Part shown: in pieces, positions 14,539-16,910 of the stretch
Layout of the letters: every line of letters starts with the position of its first letter
How positions within the stretch are numbered: the first letter of the stretch is position 1
Source of the DNA: WHTX01 sp038255145
GTDB lineage: Bacteria; Actinomycetota; Acidimicrobiia; Acidimicrobiales; CAIXPF01
Direction: 5' to 3'
Assembly (NCBI GenBank): GCA_038255145.1
Contig: JBBSLP010000086.1
Span: 1-16,910, forward strand
DNA: 16,910 nucleotides
Translations under genes and position numbers: made by a program
The notes under the pieces: generated by a model
Seen by the model: only the letters and a program-made list of their open reading frames with translations
Databases searched by the model: none
Told to the model about the DNA's origin: nothing

Positions 14539-16605
14539 CTAGCCGAAGAGCCCGCTGACCAGGGTCGAGACCGGCGTCACCGCGGCCTCGACGACCGGTG
14601 TGGTCGCCTCGGCGACGACCACGGTGACCTGCTCGACCACGTCGGCGACGGGGGCCACGGCGTCGACGACCGGAGCGGTGACCTCGGCGGCCGGCGCCGG
14701 GGTTGGCGTCGGGGCGGGTGGCTCGTCCGGCTCTGACGACGGTGCCGGGGCGGGCGACGTCGGTGCCGGGCTCAAGTCGAGGGTCAGCACCGGGGTGTCG
14801 AGGACCACACCGATCCCCTGCGGTCCCACCGTGACGGCCACCGCGGTGTCGAGCACGTCGATGACCGGGGTGAACGGGATGACCGGGGTGAACGGGGTGA
14901 CCAGGGTGGTGGACAGGTCCACTCCTGCCTGGGCCGACCCGGGCCCGAGGTCGATGGCCACGTCGACGTCCACCTCGGTCACGGTCACGTCGGCCACGGT
15001 CGTCGCCGTGTCGACCGCCGCCGGTCCGGCATCGATGACCACCGTCGCAGAGGCCGTGACCGTCGCCTGGGTCGGGGTGAGGTCGACGGTGGCAGGGATG
15101 TCGACCGTGACGGCGACGGGTCCGGTGTCGATGGCGACGGCGGGTTCGGCGGTGACGGCCACCTGGGTGGGGGTGATGGCGACCTCGGCAGGGACCTCGA
15201 CCGCGACGGGCTCGACGCCCGCCTGGACCTCGGCGGCCACCCCGGTGGCGCCCAGCGGCCCGCTGACCCCGGGTGCCGTGCGGGCCAGCACCGATGGCGG
15301 CGTCGTGGTGGGGCTGGCCCTGCGGCCCAACGGGGACCGGACCGGGCTCGCCTCCGGGGTCCAGGCGGGCACGAGGACGATGACGTCGTCAGCGGCGACG
15401 AAGGTGACACCTGCGCCCAGGTGCTCGGCACCGTCTACCGGCGGTGACGACGTGGTCCCCGTGGGGGAGGAGGGCACGGCACTGGCCGCGGCCAGCGTCT
15501 CGGGTGCGGCCCCGGCCTGGGCCATGCCCCCCACGGGCCCGAGGACGGCCACGCCGGCCACCGTGGCCGTCGTGCCCAGCGTCGCCCCCAGGGTGGTCAG
15601 GGCATCTCGGGCCGCCGCCGGCCAGCGGGCCGAAGCCAGCCAGCCCGGACCGATGGCGCTGGCCGCAGCTGCGGCCCGACCCCGGTCGAGGCCGACGCCG
15701 GCGGCCAGGAAGGCCCGCACCACGGCGGGGTCGAACTGGCTGCCGGCCGCAGCCACCAGCTCGCTCCTGGCCGCGTCGGCCCCCGAGGCCCGTTTGTAGG
15801 CCCGGCTCGACGTCATCACGTCGAAGGCGTCGGCCACGGCGACGATGCGGGCGCCGAGGGAGATGTCGAGCCCGGCCAGCCCGGCCGGGTAGCCCCCACC
15901 GTCCCAGCGCTCGTGGTGCTGCAGGGGGATCATGCCGAAGTCGCCCAGCCACCCCTGGAGGGGCGCCACCAGTTGGTGGCCGATCTCGGGGTGGCGCTTC
16001 ATCTCGGCCATCTCGGCTGGCGACAGGCGCCCGGCCTTGTTGAGCAGTCCGCCGTTCACGCCGATCTTGCCCACGTCGTGCAGCAGTGCCGCCCACGCCA
16101 GCTGGGTGCGCTCGGCGTGCGTCAGTCCCATCTCCCCACCGATGACATCGGCCAGGGCCCGCACCCGCTCGGCGTGCCCCCGGGTGCGGCGATCGTGCAC
16201 GGTCAGGTTGGCCACCATGGCCAGCAGGTCGCCGGCCACCTCGCGCTCCGGGTCGTGGCGAGCATGCTCACCGTGGTCGATACGACGCTGCAGGCGGTGG
16301 GCATGGTTGGCCCGTAGGGCGATCATGGTTCGGGACGGGGCCCGATCGGGAAACGTGATGGAAAGCCGCAGCAGCATGGCCAGCGGCACGAGCGTGCGGA
16401 GGAGGCGAGCCGTGCACAGATGACCGGCGAGGGCCGCCGACGCGATGATCGCGACGCGTAGGAGCGTGCCCTCGAGCCCCTGACCAGGTCCGATGAGACG
16501 GCCAGCGATGGTGCCGACGACGATGGCCGCCGTCGGCGGTGTGAGCAACATGACGGCACCGAGCACGCGTGCCCGCCCGTGCCGCTGGACCCAGGTGGAC
16601 GACAC
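14539..16605 (-). CDS. Membrane HD-GYP phosphodiesterase-like protein with a repeat-bearing C-terminal tail
   Basis: The HD-GYP domain (about 125-305 of 688) would hydrolyse cyclic di-GMP in the cytoplasm. It has TRGHAERV, the metal-binding LLHDVGKIGV (His176, Asp177, Lys180), HHERWDGGGYPAGL (HHE 230-232, GYP 238-240) and VAVADAFDVMTSSRAYKR, so the known residues are intact. Two or three TM helices precede it (about 13-41, 48-64, possibly 68-84) and one follows (about 338-360). The remaining 330 residues are Thr/Val/Ala/Pro-rich, with two 31-residue repeats (469-499, 501-531; 18 identical positions), a third partial copy, and PFTPVI twice. Their position after the last helix suggests an extracytoplasmic tail. 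GTG at 16605 is chosen over 16650 because of an AGGAGG 7 bases upstream. Confidence 0.9.
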   Translation of the reverse strand: MSSTWVQRHGRARVLGAVMLLTPPTAAIVVGTIAGRLIGPGQGLEGTLLRVAIIASAALAGHLCTARLLRTLVPLAMLLRLSITFPDRAPSRTMIALRANHAHRLQRRIDHGEHARHDPEREVAGDLLAMVANLTVHDRRTRGHAERVRALADVIGGEMGLTHAERTQLAWAALLHDVGKIGVNGGLLNKAGRLSPAEMAEMKRHPEIGHQLVAPLQGWLGDFGMIPLQHHERWDGGGYPAGLAGLDISLGARIVAVADAFDVMTSSRAYKRASGADAARSELVAAAGSQFDPAVVRAFLAAGVGLDRGRAAAAASAIGPGWLASARWPAAARDALTTLGATLGTTATVAGVAVLGPVGGMAQAGAAPETLAAASAVPSSPTGTTSSPPVDGAEHLGAGVTFVAADDVIVLVPAWTPEASPVRSPLGRRASPTTTPPSVLARTAPGVSGPLGATGVAAEVQAGVEPVAVEVPAEVAITPTQVAVTAEPAVAIDTGPVAVTVDIPATVDLTPTQATVTASATVVIDAGPAAVDTATTVADVTVTEVDVDVAIDLGPGSAQAGVDLSTTLVTPFTPVIPFTPVIDVLDTAVAVTVGPQGIGVVLDTPVLTLDLSPAPTSPAPAPSSEPDEPPAPTPTPAPAAEVTAPVVDAVAPVADVVEQVTVVVAEATTPVVEAAVTPVSTLVSGLFG
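14861..14896. repeat. Perfect 18-bp duplication in the HD-GYP gene
   Basis: ATGACCGGGGTGAACGGG occurs at 14861-14878 and 14879-14896 without change. On the minus strand it encodes PFTPVI twice in the C-terminal tail. Confidence 0.9.
15013..15201 (-). repeat. Two 31-residue protein repeats in the HD-GYP tail
   Basis: Both copies follow V(E/D)(V/I)PAxVx(I/L)TPTQ, then VTA, then xVxIDxGPxAV; 18 of 31 positions are identical at a spacing of 32 residues. A shorter third copy keeps AIDLGP 27 residues further on. The alternating Val/Thr pattern suggests beta strands. The DNA copies have diverged, so this is an older duplication than the 18-bp one. Confidence 0.8.
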
Positions 16606-16910
16606 CGATGGACCTCCTGCGTTTGACAACTCCCGCCCGTGCACCGCCACGCCCCCCGGCGTCGCCGTGCCTCCATCGATGGTGCCCGGTTGAGAGAATC
16701 ACTACGCTCCGTGTGCGGTCGAACACCACTCCCTTTTTTGATGGTCATCGGACAGTCTGTCGTTGACCTACTTTCGGGGACTTGTCACTCGCTGTAGGTG
16801 GTCACGGGGGCAAATGTGTTCGATGCCATGCCCAAGGCGCGGTAGCGTCACCGCGTCGACGCGGGCCTTCACCTCGGTCCCGGCGACGCTCCCCGGGGTG
16901 AGTGAGAACA
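16606..16910. other. Upstream region of the HD-GYP gene and window edge
   Basis: It includes the HD-GYP leader and promoter, with a T6 run at about 16734-16739 and a less GC-rich stretch 16690-16800. An imperfect palindrome CGCGGT/ACCGCG with a 6-base centre lies at 16838-16855. A minus frame open from the window edge to a TAG at 16768-16770 (about 46 codons, VAGTEVKARVDAVTLPRLG) could be the end of a gene starting outside, but codon bias holds only for its first 20 codons, so I leave it uncalled. Confidence 0.4.
16613..16618 (-). promoter_or_regulatory. Ribosome binding site deciding the HD-GYP start
   Basis: AGGAGG on the minus strand, 7 bases before GTG 16605. The in-frame GTG codons at 16650 and 16644 have no comparable site. 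Confidence 0.75.

Overview
The window is very GC-rich, almost fully coding and uses GTG and TTG starts. Its gene content (urease accessory genes, RskA-type anti-sigma factor, ECF42-like sigma factor, DUF4397 plus class E/F-like sortase, HD-GYP protein) suggests a chromosomal segment of a high-GC actinomycete. Acidimicrobiia is my best guess, by gene type only. No rRNA, tRNA, transposase, phage gene or CRISPR array was seen.

Left part (1-1597, plus strand): the end of a urease operon, ureG then ureD, preceded by a 16-bp tandem repeat in which every unit carries a stop codon. The urease structural genes and ureF would lie to the left.

Region 1590-6604 is the unusual part. Pieces of one protein architecture, PqqD-like peptide-recognition domain + M50-type membrane metalloprotease domain + C-terminal three-helix membrane region, lie scattered on the minus strand. 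They are a PqqD C-terminal fragment (2413-2502), an M50-like domain with the first HExxH histidine changed to Arg (1590-2416, frameshifted near its end), a three-TM protein with a very acidic linker (2742-3803), and a second PqqD-like gene with a frameshift near its start (6034-6604). Between the membrane protein and the PqqD/M50 pieces sits a 30-codon, highly GC3-biased micro-ORF with an internal duplication (2551-2643). The arrangement fits either a decaying, rearranged locus or an unusual peptide-processing/export system. A plus-strand pair, a secreted DUF4397 protein and a lipoprotein sortase (4397-5994), is inserted in the middle.

Region 6978-10579 (minus strand) holds two ECF sigma modules back to back: an ECF42-like sigma factor with a tandem DGPF/YCII protein, then an RskA-like anti-sigma factor with its sigma factor, which is preceded by a possible small repeat-containing ORF. 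Region 10593-14435 has an acyl-CoA ligase-like AMP-binding enzyme (minus) divergent from a cytochrome P450 (plus), which is followed by a DUF4239 membrane protein. The right end (14539-16605, minus) is a membrane HD-GYP protein with a roughly 330-residue, probably extracytoplasmic repeat-bearing tail. The last 305 bases hold no assignable gene.
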